Shown: positions 53,017-62,504, counted from the stretch's first letter. The stretch is 64,000 nucleotides of DNA from Roseburia sp. (GCA_017937095.1 JAGBEG010000003.1:1-64000); one strand, 5' to 3'. Notes: generated by a model from the letters alone, not told the origin. A program made the numbers and translations.

Positions 53017-54699
53017 ATGAGAAAAAGTACCATGAAAAAGGGATTGTCCGTAATGCTGACAATCGCAATGGCAGCAGGCATGATGGCAGGCTGCGGCGAC
53101 AGCGGCAATGATGCGGGAAACACCGCTGCAACACCGGATTCCGGTTCCAGTGCAGCACCAGCAACAGAAGCAGCAGATGCAGGAAGCTCTGATGCGGCGT
53201 CCGGTTCCTACACCGATTATTCGGCAGGATTTCCGGAGAATGTCACCATCCAGATCCCGGTTTATGACCGTGCATTCGAGGGATGGAATGTAACAGACAA
53301 CTACTATACGCAGTGGATTCAGTCTGAATTTGGCGATAAGTACAATGTTACCGTAGAGTATGTTGCAATCAACCGTACCGATGAGGTACAGGATTTCATG
53401 CAGTTAATCGCAGCAGGAAATGCACCGGACATCATTTTCCACTACGATATGCCGTCCGCTGTTAAGTATTACAGCGAGGGTGCGATGCAGCCGATTGATC
53501 TGGATGAGATCGCATTCTATGCACCGACCTACTATGCGAACATGAAGGACACGATCGAGAAGTACGGCACACTGGATGAGCAGAACATTTTCTTCTTTGC
53601 AGGACGTAATGCAATCTATTATAATTTCGTAACACTGATCCGTAAAGACTGGCTGGATGCTGTCGGAGCAGAGATGCCGACCAACCGCGCAGAGTTAGAA
53701 GAAGTTGCAAGAAAGTGGCAGGAAGCAGGACTTGGAACGATTGCTGATAAGCTTTGGACGGGAAGCTTCACAATGGAATATCCGTTCATGGACGATGGCA
53801 TTACGACTGAGGATTACGCAAAGTATCTTGACTTAAATGTAGCTCCGTTTACATGGAAACCGACCGAGGATTATCTGCGCACCTTAAATGCAGAGTACAA
53901 CGAGGGTATTCTCGATCAGGAGTTCTACTTAAGAACCGATGATGCGGCTGCAAAGGCTGAGTTCGTAGCAGGAAACGTAGGAACCTATGGATTCTACATC
54001 AACAGCTCCACCGATGTGATCACATCCCTTCTGGCAAATGATCCGGATGCAGAGGTTGCAGTTCTTGATCCGGGAGCACTTGGTACAACCGGAAACGGAT
54101 ATTACTATGAGTATCCGCCTTACGGTATGATCATGGGTATGAACAGCACTTCCACACCGGAAGAGAGAGCAGCCGTATGGATGTTCTTAGACTGGATGAG
54201 CCAGCCGGAGAATCTGTTCTACTTACAGAACGGTGTTGAGGGTGAGAACTACACCTTAGAGGATGGAATCGCAGTGCCGGTAGCTGACTATGCAGGCGAG
54301 TCCAAGCTGTCCCAGAACAATAACAAGGATTACTGGTGCTTAGTAGCCGAGGTTGCAGATTACGGCGACGAGGAAATGAACTATAAAGCAAATCTTCGTA
54401 CCCTTGCTCCGGCAGGCTATGAGAGTCTGATTGAGGATTCTTACAACTACGCACAGAAAAATGAGCCGTATGGTGTTGTAACGCCGATCTTCACACAGGC
54501 AGTGCAGGCGACGAACGACTATACCGCAGATTTAAATGCAATGTGGCAGGAGTTCTCCACCGATTGTATCACCTGCGCACCGGAAGAGTTTGACGCAACT
54601 TATGCGGAGTGCTGCGAGGAGTACTTAGCAGGCGGTTATCAGGAAATCTTAGACGAGAAAGCATCCCTCTATGAGAACGGAAGCTATATCGCTGACTAA
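53017..54699 (+). CDS. Large extracellular binding lipoprotein, LipO/YtcQ type
   Basis: The 560-residue binding protein has a lipobox (MAGC, Cys near residue 28), a Ser/Ala/Asp-rich linker to about residue 65, and the long family 1-like fold that always accompanies LplB/LplC permeases. Segments such as NIFFFAGRNAIYYNFVTLIRKDWLDAVG and YGMIMGMNSTS are typical. The ligand is expected to be an unsaturated or galactosylated rhamnogalacturonan-I fragment because the genes behind it encode GH105, CE12 and GH112. GGAGG precedes the ATG. Confidence 0.88.
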   Translation: MRKSTMKKGLSVMLTIAMAAGMMAGCGDSGNDAGNTAATPDSGSSAAPATEAADAGSSDAASGSYTDYSAGFPENVTIQIPVYDRAFEGWNVTDNYYTQWIQSEFGDKYNVTVEYVAINRTDEVQDFMQLIAAGNAPDIIFHYDMPSAVKYYSEGAMQPIDLDEIAFYAPTYYANMKDTIEKYGTLDEQNIFFFAGRNAIYYNFVTLIRKDWLDAVGAEMPTNRAELEEVARKWQEAGLGTIADKLWTGSFTMEYPFMDDGITTEDYAKYLDLNVAPFTWKPTEDYLRTLNAEYNEGILDQEFYLRTDDAAAKAEFVAGNVGTYGFYINSSTDVITSLLANDPDAEVAVLDPGALGTTGNGYYYEYPPYGMIMGMNSTSTPEERAAVWMFLDWMSQPENLFYLQNGVEGENYTLEDGIAVPVADYAGESKLSQNNNKDYWCLVAEVADYGDEEMNYKANLRTLAPAGYESLIEDSYNYAQKNEPYGVVTPIFTQAVQATNDYTADLNAMWQEFSTDCITCAPEEFDATYAECCEEYLAGGYQEILDEKASLYENGSYIAD

Positions 54700-54740
54700 C
54701 AGAGTGTTCCTCTCTTAATAAAAGAAAAGAAAATCCCAGA

Positions 54741-54774
54741 AAGAGGCTGCTGCAAATCCGCAGCAGCCTCTTTT
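54741..54774 (+). terminator. Terminator after the binding-protein gene
   Basis: An AAGAGGCTGCTGC stem pairs perfectly with GCAGCAGCCTCTT around a 6-base loop, followed by TTTT. It separates importer genes from the enzyme genes, which may depend on read-through. Confidence 0.85.
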
Positions 54775-54830
54775 GAACATAAGAAAAGTTTGCAGAGCGT
54801 GCTTTTCATTGTTTAGAAAAGGAGAGTCGT

Positions 54831-55880
54831 ATGGCAGGATTGGAATATGACAAGAAAGAAATCGAAGAACTGATTGACAAGATGGTTACGCGCACGATGC
54901 GCATGGATATGACATGGGATTGGCCCTGCGGTGTGGCATATTACGGAATCAGCAGGGCATATGAAGTGACAAAGAACGAAAAATACTTAAACCTGATGAA
55001 AGACCGGGTGGATGAATATATAGAGTTGGGGCTTCCGACGTGGACGGTGAATACCTGTGCAATGGGACATTGTCTGATTACGCTTTACGAGGCGACGGGA
55101 GACGAGAGGTACTGGGAGATTGCGATGAGCAAGGTGGATTACCTGCGAAATCATGCGCTGCGCTTCGGCGATTCCGTGCTGCAGCACACGGTTTCTGCCA
55201 ATAACGATTTCCCGGAACAGGCGTGGGCGGATACGCTTTTTATGGCGGCGTTTTTCCTGCTGCGCGTCGGTGTGAAATTAAAGGATGAGGCGATTATCGA
55301 CGATGCATTGAACCAGTATTACTGGCACATCAAGTATCTGCAGAATCCCGATACCGGGCTCTGGTATCACGGCTACAACAATATTACGGGAGACCATATG
55401 TCGGGCTTCTACTGGGGGCGGGCAAATGCGTGGGCGGCTTATACGATGTCGCAGGTCGGCGTGATCCTGCCGGAGTGCTATCTCTATCCGAAGTTCTTAG
55501 AGGTCGTCGGCTCGCTCAATGAGCAGCTTTCCGCGCTCAAGCTGGTGCAGACGGAGAACGGATTGTGGCGGACGATTCTGGATGACGAGGAATCCTACGA
55601 GGAGATTTCTGCGTCCTGCGGAATCGCAGCGGCGATGCTTGTAAAGGGCAATCCGCTGCACATCAAGTATATCAATAAGGCGATTGCAGGCGTGAAAGAG
55701 CATATCAGCCCGGACGGGCGCGTGATGGATGTATCCGGCGGAACGGCGGTCATGAAGGATCGCGACGGCTACCGCAATATCTCCAAGGACTGGATTCAGG
55801 GCTGGGGTCAGGGACTCGCGCTGGCATTTTATGCGGGCGTGCTTGATTACGAAAATTCCAGAAATGACGGAGCATTGTAG
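54831..55880 (+). CDS. GH105 unsaturated rhamnogalacturonyl hydrolase
   Basis: The 349-residue (alpha/alpha)6 barrel matches YteR/YesR: MDMTWDWPCGVAYYGI near residue 25, the catalytic Asp134 segment AWADTLFMAAFFL, GLWYHGYN, GFYWGRANAWAAYTMSQV, and SASCGIAAAML. It hydrates and removes the unsaturated galacturonosyl residue that rhamnogalacturonan lyases leave at the non-reducing end, exposing rhamnose. No signal peptide, so it acts after import. The CE12-like gene follows 3 bp later. Confidence 0.93.
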   Translation: MAGLEYDKKEIEELIDKMVTRTMRMDMTWDWPCGVAYYGISRAYEVTKNEKYLNLMKDRVDEYIELGLPTWTVNTCAMGHCLITLYEATGDERYWEIAMSKVDYLRNHALRFGDSVLQHTVSANNDFPEQAWADTLFMAAFFLLRVGVKLKDEAIIDDALNQYYWHIKYLQNPDTGLWYHGYNNITGDHMSGFYWGRANAWAAYTMSQVGVILPECYLYPKFLEVVGSLNEQLSALKLVQTENGLWRTILDDEESYEEISASCGIAAAMLVKGNPLHIKYINKAIAGVKEHISPDGRVMDVSGGTAVMKDRDGYRNISKDWIQGWGQGLALAFYAGVLDYENSRNDGAL

Positions 55881-55883
55881 AAT

Positions 55884-57677
55884 ATGATGAAATATCGGTT
55901 CGATCATCCGGAGGACGGGGCGGTGTTTGTGCCGCAGGAGAAACTTTATATGCCGCAGGAAGAGGAAAATGCGGTCTGTCATGTAAAAACGACAGGGAAA
56001 GATTTTTCAGACGGCGCAGGAAGACAGCCGGAATACGGATTTCTCACAGAAGCGAACAGACAGATGGCGCGCCGTCTTACCATCCCGGAGTTAAACAGCG
56101 GATTTGACGCGGTGTACTGGGGGCAGGGACAGAAGCTTACAAGACTGACGGCGGACGGCAGCGGGGTTAGCGTGGACTATAAGGGCGAGGGAGAGATTCC
56201 TCTTACCTTTGCGGCGGATGTGCCGTCGGAGGGAAATTATCTTGTCCGCGTGACGCTTTATTCCCGCAGACCGGGGACGGAGGCGCTGCTTTTCCTTGGA
56301 AGACGGCGGCTTGCGTGGCGCGGTCAGTTAAAGGAAGCGGGAGAACACCGTCTGGGCGGATTTGTCACAAATATCTGTCCGATCATCCCGCGGACTTATG
56401 AGGAGCCGATGGAGGATCTGACGCTGGATGTGACGGTTGTGGGGCGCGGCGTCTCCCTTGTCTCGGTGGAGATAGAACCGCAGAGCGGCAGGACGCTCTA
56501 TATTGCAGGCGATTCAACGGTGACGGATCAGAGCGCAGATTATCCGTATCTGCCGTGCCGCAGTTATTGCGGCTGGGGACAGATGCTATCTGCATTTGTA
56601 GGAACACAGTTCGCAGTTTCCAACCATGCGCACTCGGGGCTTACGACCGAGAGCTTCCGGGAGGAAGGGCATTATGCAATTCTGTATGAGAGACTGCGCG
56701 CGGGCGATCTGTGTCTGATACAGTTCGGACACAACGACCAGAAGCTGATGCACCTGATGGCGGAAGACGGCTACCGCAGGAATCTGATCCGCTACATCGA
56801 AGAAATCCGAGGAAAAGGGGCGGTTCCGGTTCTGGTGACGCCTCTCGCACGCAATAGCTGGCGTGGAGACGACGGCGGGTACAACGATCTGCTCGCGCCG
56901 TATGAGGATGCCTGCATCCGGCTGGCAGAGGAATACGATGTGCCGCTTTTGGATTTACATAAGAAGAGCATGGAGTTTGTTATGGAATGCGGCAGGGAAC
57001 GCGCGATGCGCTATTTCTTCCCGGGCGATTACACGCACAGCAACGATTACGGCGCGTACCGCTATGCGGGCTATGTGTATGACGAGCTGGTCCGCGTGGG
57101 ACTCGTGCAGGCGGAAGCGGCAGGAGACGAAGCGTTGCATGGAAACGTGAATGCGGCAGAAGATGCAGCGACGCATGGAAACGTGAATGCCGCAGGAGAC
57201 TACGGGATGTGGGAGCCGCCGGAAGTGCTCCCGCAGCTTACCGTTCCCGAGGAATTTGAAGGGATCGAGAATCCGGCGGATGAGCACCTCTTTGAAGGGC
57301 TTGAACGACCGGAGGAGATGCTTACGCGCGTGGAGGCGTTAGAGCTTGTGATCGAGGCAATGCATTTTTTCCCGACGAATGTTTACAACGATATGTTCGA
57401 GGATGTGATCGGGCATGAGAGGTATGCGGGCGCGGTCGAATGCGCATGGCAGAACGGGCTGATTCCGGAGAAGATGGTGGAGAATCACTGCTTTTTCCCG
57501 CAGAGGAATGTGACGGGAGCAGAGTTTTATCAGATCGTAAAGAACGGATATAAGAGCAGAAGGACGTGGACAGACGCCTGCGAGCAGAAGCTTATGAAAA
57601 TTGCGGGTTCAGGGGAACCGCTTACGCGCGGCGAGGCGGCGCAGATATGCAAAAGCATTGTGAAGGAAGAGGGCTGA
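55884..57677 (+). CDS. CE12-like rhamnogalacturonan acetylesterase with SLH-like C-terminal module
   Basis: 597 residues in three parts. Residues 1-200 form a beta-sandwich like that preceding several CE12 enzymes. Residues 205-410 form the SGNH esterase with Ser211 (IAGDSTVTD), FGHNDQK, and Asp382/His385 (GDYTHSNDYG). Residues 470-597 look like S-layer-homology modules (FEDVIGHERYAGAVECAWQNG and NVTGAEFYQIV), joined by a linker with two HGNVNAA repeats. It should remove acetyl groups from RG-I oligosaccharides. An SLH-like module without a signal peptide is odd: cell-wall anchoring is impossible unless secretion is non-classical. It starts 3 bp after GH105; its own RBS is weak. Confidence 0.85.
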   Translation: MMKYRFDHPEDGAVFVPQEKLYMPQEEENAVCHVKTTGKDFSDGAGRQPEYGFLTEANRQMARRLTIPELNSGFDAVYWGQGQKLTRLTADGSGVSVDYKGEGEIPLTFAADVPSEGNYLVRVTLYSRRPGTEALLFLGRRRLAWRGQLKEAGEHRLGGFVTNICPIIPRTYEEPMEDLTLDVTVVGRGVSLVSVEIEPQSGRTLYIAGDSTVTDQSADYPYLPCRSYCGWGQMLSAFVGTQFAVSNHAHSGLTTESFREEGHYAILYERLRAGDLCLIQFGHNDQKLMHLMAEDGYRRNLIRYIEEIRGKGAVPVLVTPLARNSWRGDDGGYNDLLAPYEDACIRLAEEYDVPLLDLHKKSMEFVMECGRERAMRYFFPGDYTHSNDYGAYRYAGYVYDELVRVGLVQAEAAGDEALHGNVNAAEDAATHGNVNAAGDYGMWEPPEVLPQLTVPEEFEGIENPADEHLFEGLERPEEMLTRVEALELVIEAMHFFPTNVYNDMFEDVIGHERYAGAVECAWQNGLIPEKMVENHCFFPQRNVTGAEFYQIVKNGYKSRRTWTDACEQKLMKIAGSGEPLTRGEAAQICKSIVKEEG

Positions 57678-57722
57678 CAGTCCGGCTGTGCGGCGGACAG
57701 AATGAGTGTGAAAGGTGTGGTT

Positions 57723-59891
57723 ATGAATATGTCAGAAAAAGAGAAGGGAAGTTTTACACTTCCGGGAGAAGCGGGCTACGAGGCGCTTACACTGAAGATG
57801 GCGGAAAAATGGGGCGCGGATGTCATTAGAGACAGCGACGGCACGGTATTGTCGGATGAGATCACACAGGCTGGGTATGGAATCTATTCTACGATCTGCA
57901 TTATAAGAGATCACAATGTCTGGGCGAGAGAGCACATGGATAAGCTCCAGCAGACATTTCTGATGAGCCAGCCGGTTCTGGCAGCCACAGATACGGTGAC
58001 AATTCATCTGATGGACGGTTTCTTTGAGGAACAGTTCCGGGTGAATGACAGCGAGGATGCGCTCCGTTACTGGGAGGTCTATGACCGCACAGCGGAGCGG
58101 AAGCTTCCGAAGGGAAGCTGGACGCTGGAGCGGGAAGCCGGAAATGTCGTGATCACGGGAGCGGAGCAGTTCCATACTTATACGGTAAGTTTTCTTGCGT
58201 ACCGCATCTGGGAAGAGATATCCATGTACAACCATGTGACGAACCAGTGGGAGAAGGAACACCTGATGCCGGTCGATCCGCGCACAAAGGAAGCGCGGGA
58301 ATATCTCTACCAGTGGCTTCGCGACTGGTGCGAGACGCACCCGGACACAACGGTAGTCCGTTTTACATCCTTATTCTATAACTTTGTGTGGATCTGGGGC
58401 AGCAGCGAGCAGAACCGCAGCCTGTATTCGGACTGGGGTTCCTATGATTTTACGGTAAGCCCGCAGGCGCTGGATGCATTTGAGCAGGCATACGGCTATG
58501 CGTTATGCGCGGAGGATTTCATTCATCAGGGAAAGCTTCACGTCACGCACATGCCGGCAGGCAAAAAGCAGCGCGACTATATCGAGTTTACGAACCGCTT
58601 CGTTGTGGACTTCGGGAAAGAACTGGTAAAGCTCGTGCATGACTACGGCAAGAAAGCGTATGTCTTCTATGACGACAGTTGGATCGGCGTGGAGCCGTAC
58701 AGCAAGCTGTTTCCGGAGTTCGGCTTCGACGGTCTGATCAAATGCGTATTTTCCGGTTATGAGGCGAGACTCTGTGCAGGTGTGGAGGTGGAGACGCACG
58801 AGCTCCGTCTGCATCCGTACTTATTCCCGGTAGGGCTCGGCGGCGCGCCGACCTTTTCGGAGGGCGGCAATCCGACGCTGGATGCAAAGAAATACTGGAA
58901 CAGCATAAGACGCGCCCTGCTGCGGCAGCCGGTAGACCGTATCGGACTGGGCGGCTATCTGCACCTCGTAGAGCCGTACCCGGATTTCTGCGATTACATC
59001 GAGCTGGTCGGGGATGAATTTCGCCGTATCAAGGCAATGCATAAGGACGGCGGCGTGTATACGCTTCCATGCCGGGTAGCGGTGCTCCATAGCTGGGGCG
59101 CGCTCCGTTCCTGGACGTTGTCCGGGCATTTCCATGAAACATATATGCACGATCTGATTCATATCAATGAGGCGCTCGCGGGGCTTCCGGTCGATGTGAA
59201 GTTCATTGATTTCGCCGATGTGAAAGCGGGAGCGCTTGCAGACGTTGATGTTGTCATCAATGCGGGCAGAGCGGGGACTGCATGGAGCGGCGGAGATGCG
59301 TGGAAGGAGACGGAAGTAGTTACAAAGCTGCAGGAGTGGGTCTGCGGCGGCGGTGTGTTCTTAGGCGTCGGCGAGCCGTCTGCGGCAGATGGATATATGG
59401 ATTATTTCCGTATGGCGCGTGTGCTCGGAATCGACGAGGACACCGGGGCGCGCGTGTGCCACGGAAGATGGCAGTATGAGGTGGACGATGCACTGCGTCA
59501 GCAGATTTTCCCGGAGGGAGCAAAGATTTCGGGACGGGATTGGCTGTTCTTAACGGACGGCAGGGCGGACGTCCTCGCGGAGGAGAACGGGATTCCGACT
59601 GTGTGCATCAACGATTTCGGAAAAGGAAAGGGAATTTATCTCTCGAGCTTCTCGTTTGACAACGCGAATACGCGTATGCTCCTTAATCTCATGATGTACG
59701 GCATGGGATTGCCGCTTGATGCCGATTATCTGACGGACAATGCGGACGCGGAGTGTGCATATTATCCGAAGAGCGGCAAGCTCGTTGTCATCAATAACAG
59801 CGGACAGGAAATCTGCACATCGGTGCGTATGGAGGGAAAGAGCAGGGCGTTTACCCTGCAGCCGTTCGAGACACAGATTGTGGATGTATAA
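57723..59891 (+). CDS. GH112 phosphorylase, probably D-galactosyl-beta-1,4-L-rhamnose phosphorylase
   Basis: About 722 residues, with the full GH112 domain order (barrel, beta-sandwich, C-terminal domain) and LPGEAGYE and YDDSWIGVEPY segments. Asp317/Asp318 in the latter fall where the catalytic acid of GH112 enzymes is found. The family phosphorolyses beta-galactosyl disaccharides to alpha-galactose-1-phosphate: galacto/lacto-N-biose, or galactosyl-rhamnose in C. phytofermentans. Here it is followed by L-rhamnose mutarotase and sits among RG-I enzymes, with no N-acetylhexosamine genes nearby, so galactosyl-rhamnose is favoured. Start: ATG 57723 after AAAGGTG; 57702 and 57729 are alternatives. 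Confidence 0.88.
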   Translation: MNMSEKEKGSFTLPGEAGYEALTLKMAEKWGADVIRDSDGTVLSDEITQAGYGIYSTICIIRDHNVWAREHMDKLQQTFLMSQPVLAATDTVTIHLMDGFFEEQFRVNDSEDALRYWEVYDRTAERKLPKGSWTLEREAGNVVITGAEQFHTYTVSFLAYRIWEEISMYNHVTNQWEKEHLMPVDPRTKEAREYLYQWLRDWCETHPDTTVVRFTSLFYNFVWIWGSSEQNRSLYSDWGSYDFTVSPQALDAFEQAYGYALCAEDFIHQGKLHVTHMPAGKKQRDYIEFTNRFVVDFGKELVKLVHDYGKKAYVFYDDSWIGVEPYSKLFPEFGFDGLIKCVFSGYEARLCAGVEVETHELRLHPYLFPVGLGGAPTFSEGGNPTLDAKKYWNSIRRALLRQPVDRIGLGGYLHLVEPYPDFCDYIELVGDEFRRIKAMHKDGGVYTLPCRVAVLHSWGALRSWTLSGHFHETYMHDLIHINEALAGLPVDVKFIDFADVKAGALADVDVVINAGRAGTAWSGGDAWKETEVVTKLQEWVCGGGVFLGVGEPSAADGYMDYFRMARVLGIDEDTGARVCHGRWQYEVDDALRQQIFPEGAKISGRDWLFLTDGRADVLAEENGIPTVCINDFGKGKGIYLSSFSFDNANTRMLLNLMMYGMGLPLDADYLTDNADAECAYYPKSGKLVVINNSGQEICTSVRMEGKSRAFTLQPFETQIVDV

Positions 59892-59904
59892 GGAGGAAAA
59901 CGTA

Positions 59905-60216
59905 ATGGTCAAGGGATTTAAGATGAAGCTTTATCCGGGGCAGGAAGCGGAGTATGAAAAGCGCCATAATGAGCTGTGGCAGGAAATGAAGGATATGATT
60001 CATGAGCACGGCGGAAAGAATTATACGATTTTTCTGGATAAAGAGACACTGACGTTGTTCGGTTATATCGAAATAGAGGATGAGGCGCTCTGGGCGAAGG
60101 GAGCGGACACAGAGATCAACCGCAAATGGTGGGATTTCATGGCGGATATCATGGAGACGAATCCGGATAACAGTCCGGTCTCGATTGACTTAAAGCCGCT
60201 GTTCCATCTGGATTAG
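59905..60216 (+). CDS. rhaM: L-rhamnose mutarotase
   Basis: The 103-residue protein matches the RhaM/YiiL/RhaU family in length and motifs: KGFKMKLYPGQEAEYEKRHNELW with the conserved Tyr17 and His21, then NYTIFLDKETLTLFGYIE and WWDFMADIM. It interconverts alpha- and beta-L-rhamnopyranose. AAGGAGG lies 9 bases before the ATG, 13 bp behind the GH112 gene, so the two are made together. This coupling is the strongest sign that the GH112 enzyme releases L-rhamnose. No rhaA, rhaB or rhaD is in the window. Confidence 0.93.
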   Translation: MVKGFKMKLYPGQEAEYEKRHNELWQEMKDMIHEHGGKNYTIFLDKETLTLFGYIEIEDEALWAKGADTEINRKWWDFMADIMETNPDNSPVSIDLKPLFHLD

Positions 60217-60225
60217 AGGCAGAGC

Positions 60226-61563
60226 ATGAGAAAGCAGTTGGTAAATACGGGAGTGTTGGAGCTTCCGGCGGTGCGGCTTCGGGCAGAAGCCATACAGAAA
60301 GAGGAGCGGGCGGGGGAGCTTGCAGCGCTGTTAAATAAGCAGCGGTTAGTAGCGTGCTACAGTGACGGGAGTAAGAAGAGCTACCGCATCCGCTTTCGAG
60401 AGGACGATATTGCAAAAATCGGCGCGCAGGGGGCAGGTGTCTACGAGGTGCGGGGAACGGCAGTGTTCCCCGAATACCCGGAGATACTGATCGAACAGCG
60501 CGCCGATCCGTATGTCATCCGGGCGGACGGCTGGTATTATTTTACCGCGTCTTATCCGGTATGCGGGATGCGTGAAAATGAGCAGGGCGTCGGATATGAC
60601 AGGATCGTGCTGCGCCGGGCGCGCTCGATCGGGGAGCTTGCCGCGGCAAAAGAGGTGACGATCTGGCATCAGAAGGATTCGAAGAAGGCGTTCCGCTTTA
60701 TCTGGGCGCCGGAACTGCACTGCATCAATGGGAAATGGTGCATATTGTTCACGGCGGGCACCAGCGCGGACAATGTGTGGGGAATCCGGCCGCATCTTCT
60801 GGAGTGTAAGGGCGGGGATCTGATGAATCCCGCGAGCTGGGGAACGGATGAGAATCTGCACCGCATGGAAGCATTGCCGGAAGAAATGACGGCGTTCCGT
60901 CATTTTTCTCTGGACATGACTTATTTTGAGCATAATGGGAGACATTATGTGGTGTGGGCGGAAGTGCCGGAGCAGGATTCCAATCTCTATATTGCAGAAA
61001 TTGATCCGGAAGAGCCGTGGAGGCTTAAGAGCGCAGCCGTGCAGATCAGCGCTCCCGAATACGGCTGGGAGAGGCGCGGGGGCGTACAGGTCAACGAAGG
61101 TCCGGCGGTGCTCTTTCACGGGAGAAAGGTGTATCTGGCATTTTCCGCTTCTGCGGTAGATTATAATTATTGTGTCGGAATGCTGGAAGCCCCGGCGGAT
61201 GCAAATCTTTTGGATGCGTCTTCGTGGAAGAAGCACAGCGAGCCGCTTTTGATGAGCAGTGATTTTACAAATCAGTGCGGACCGGGGCACAATTCTTTTA
61301 CGACGGACGAGAACGGAAATGTCGTGCTTGTATATCATGCAAGACCTTATGAATGCTCGAATGCGCAGGATGCGTCCGGTCATTATGGGGATTGCGGCTA
61401 TACGAAGCCAGGCGAACATGGGTTGAGCGACCCATGCCGCCATGCGCGCGCCAAGTCGGTGAATTTTGCGGCGGACGGCACGCCTGTGCTGCACCTTGCG
61501 CCCTGTGAGGAGCTTTTGGATGCGTATCGGGATGTTGTGCTTTGTGTGATTGTAGAAGCGTGA
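60226..61563 (+). CDS. GH43 glycosidase with N-terminal Ig-like domain, cytoplasmic
   Basis: 445 residues: about 1-85 form a bacterial Ig-like (BIg_4) domain ending in AGVYEVRGTA, and the rest is a five-bladed GH43 propeller with base Asp94 (RADPYVIR), Asp230 (SLDMTYF) and acid Glu291 (VNEGPAVL), plus the GPGHNSF metal-site strand. Substrate is probably an arabinose or galactose side chain of RG-I (alpha-L-arabinofuranosidase or related), but GH43 subfamily cannot be fixed by eye. It starts 9 bp after rhaM with GAGG upstream. No signal peptide. Confidence 0.86.
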   Translation: MRKQLVNTGVLELPAVRLRAEAIQKEERAGELAALLNKQRLVACYSDGSKKSYRIRFREDDIAKIGAQGAGVYEVRGTAVFPEYPEILIEQRADPYVIRADGWYYFTASYPVCGMRENEQGVGYDRIVLRRARSIGELAAAKEVTIWHQKDSKKAFRFIWAPELHCINGKWCILFTAGTSADNVWGIRPHLLECKGGDLMNPASWGTDENLHRMEALPEEMTAFRHFSLDMTYFEHNGRHYVVWAEVPEQDSNLYIAEIDPEEPWRLKSAAVQISAPEYGWERRGGVQVNEGPAVLFHGRKVYLAFSASAVDYNYCVGMLEAPADANLLDASSWKKHSEPLLMSSDFTNQCGPGHNSFTTDENGNVVLVYHARPYECSNAQDASGHYGDCGYTKPGEHGLSDPCRHARAKSVNFAADGTPVLHLAPCEELLDAYRDVVLCVIVEA

Positions 61564-61580
61564 AAGGGAGGAGAAGGAAC

Positions 61581-62504
61581 GTGCGGGACGGAGGCTATTT
61601 ATTTGTGACGTTTACGGACGGCAGAGCGGATGGGGAACAGATTTATTTTGCACTCAGCAGGGACGGGCTGCACTGGCAGGACTTAAACGGCGGCAATCCG
61701 GTACTCTGCTCTCGCATCGGGGAGCAGGGCGTCAGGGACCCGTTTCTTTTGCGCACGCAGCAGAACCGCTTTGTTCTGATTGCGACGGATCTTCGGATTG
61801 CAAACGGCAAGGGCTGGGAGGCGGCAGTTTCCGGGGGAAGCCGTTCGATCATCCTATGGGAGTCCGATGATCTTGTGCATTGGAGTAAGGAACGGAGCGT
61901 AAGAGTCGGTCTGCCGGAGGCGGGCTGCGTCTGGGCGCCGGAAGCGGTCTATGATAAGGCGCGTGACGCATATCTCGTCTTTTTTGCCTCGAAGGTAAAA
62001 TATCCCGGGGAGACGGAGGCGAAGCACCGTATTTATGGTTCCTATACGAAGGATTTTGAGACGTTTTCCGAGGCGGAGATTTACATAGAGCGGGAAAATG
62101 ATGTGATTGACACGACAATTGTGCAGGAGAATGGGGTTTATTACCGTTTTTCAAAGGATGAGACAGAAAAATGCATCCGAGTGGACTGCGGCGCGGATCT
62201 GATGGGAAGCTTTGTCCCGGTCGGGTCGAAGACGCTGTCCGGGCTGTACGGCGTCGAGGGTCCGGCGGTATTTTATGTAAAGGAGCGTCAGGCATGGTGT
62301 CTGCTCGTGGATCAGTTTGCGTCGCAGAAAGGGTATCTGCCGCTTCTGGCGGAGCATTTGGCGGATGGCTCGTTTACGGTTATGGAACAGGGCAGCTATG
62401 ATATGGGTGGAATCAAGAAGCGCCATGGCTCGGTGCTTTCCGTGACGGAAGAGGAGTATATGCGCCTTGCAAAGCGCTATGGAATGGCGGAGGACGTCGT
62501 CTGA
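61581..62504 (+). CDS. GH43-like glycosidase, small single-domain
   Basis: 307 residues with GTG start (GGGAGGAGAAGG upstream). The GH43 triad is visible: Asp53 (GVRDPFLL), Asp177 (VIDTTIV) and Glu226 (GVEGPAVF), with WAPEAVYDKARDAYLVFFAS between. It is a short, domain-less GH43 enzyme. Its place 17 bp after the first GH43 gene suggests complementary cleavage of arabinan or arabinogalactan side chains. It is the last gene of the locus; the AraC gene that follows is convergent. Confidence 0.84.
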   Translation: MRDGGYLFVTFTDGRADGEQIYFALSRDGLHWQDLNGGNPVLCSRIGEQGVRDPFLLRTQQNRFVLIATDLRIANGKGWEAAVSGGSRSIILWESDDLVHWSKERSVRVGLPEAGCVWAPEAVYDKARDAYLVFFASKVKYPGETEAKHRIYGSYTKDFETFSEAEIYIERENDVIDTTIVQENGVYYRFSKDETEKCIRVDCGADLMGSFVPVGSKTLSGLYGVEGPAVFYVKERQAWCLLVDQFASQKGYLPLLAEHLADGSFTVMEQGSYDMGGIKKRHGSVLSVTEEEYMRLAKRYGMAEDVV

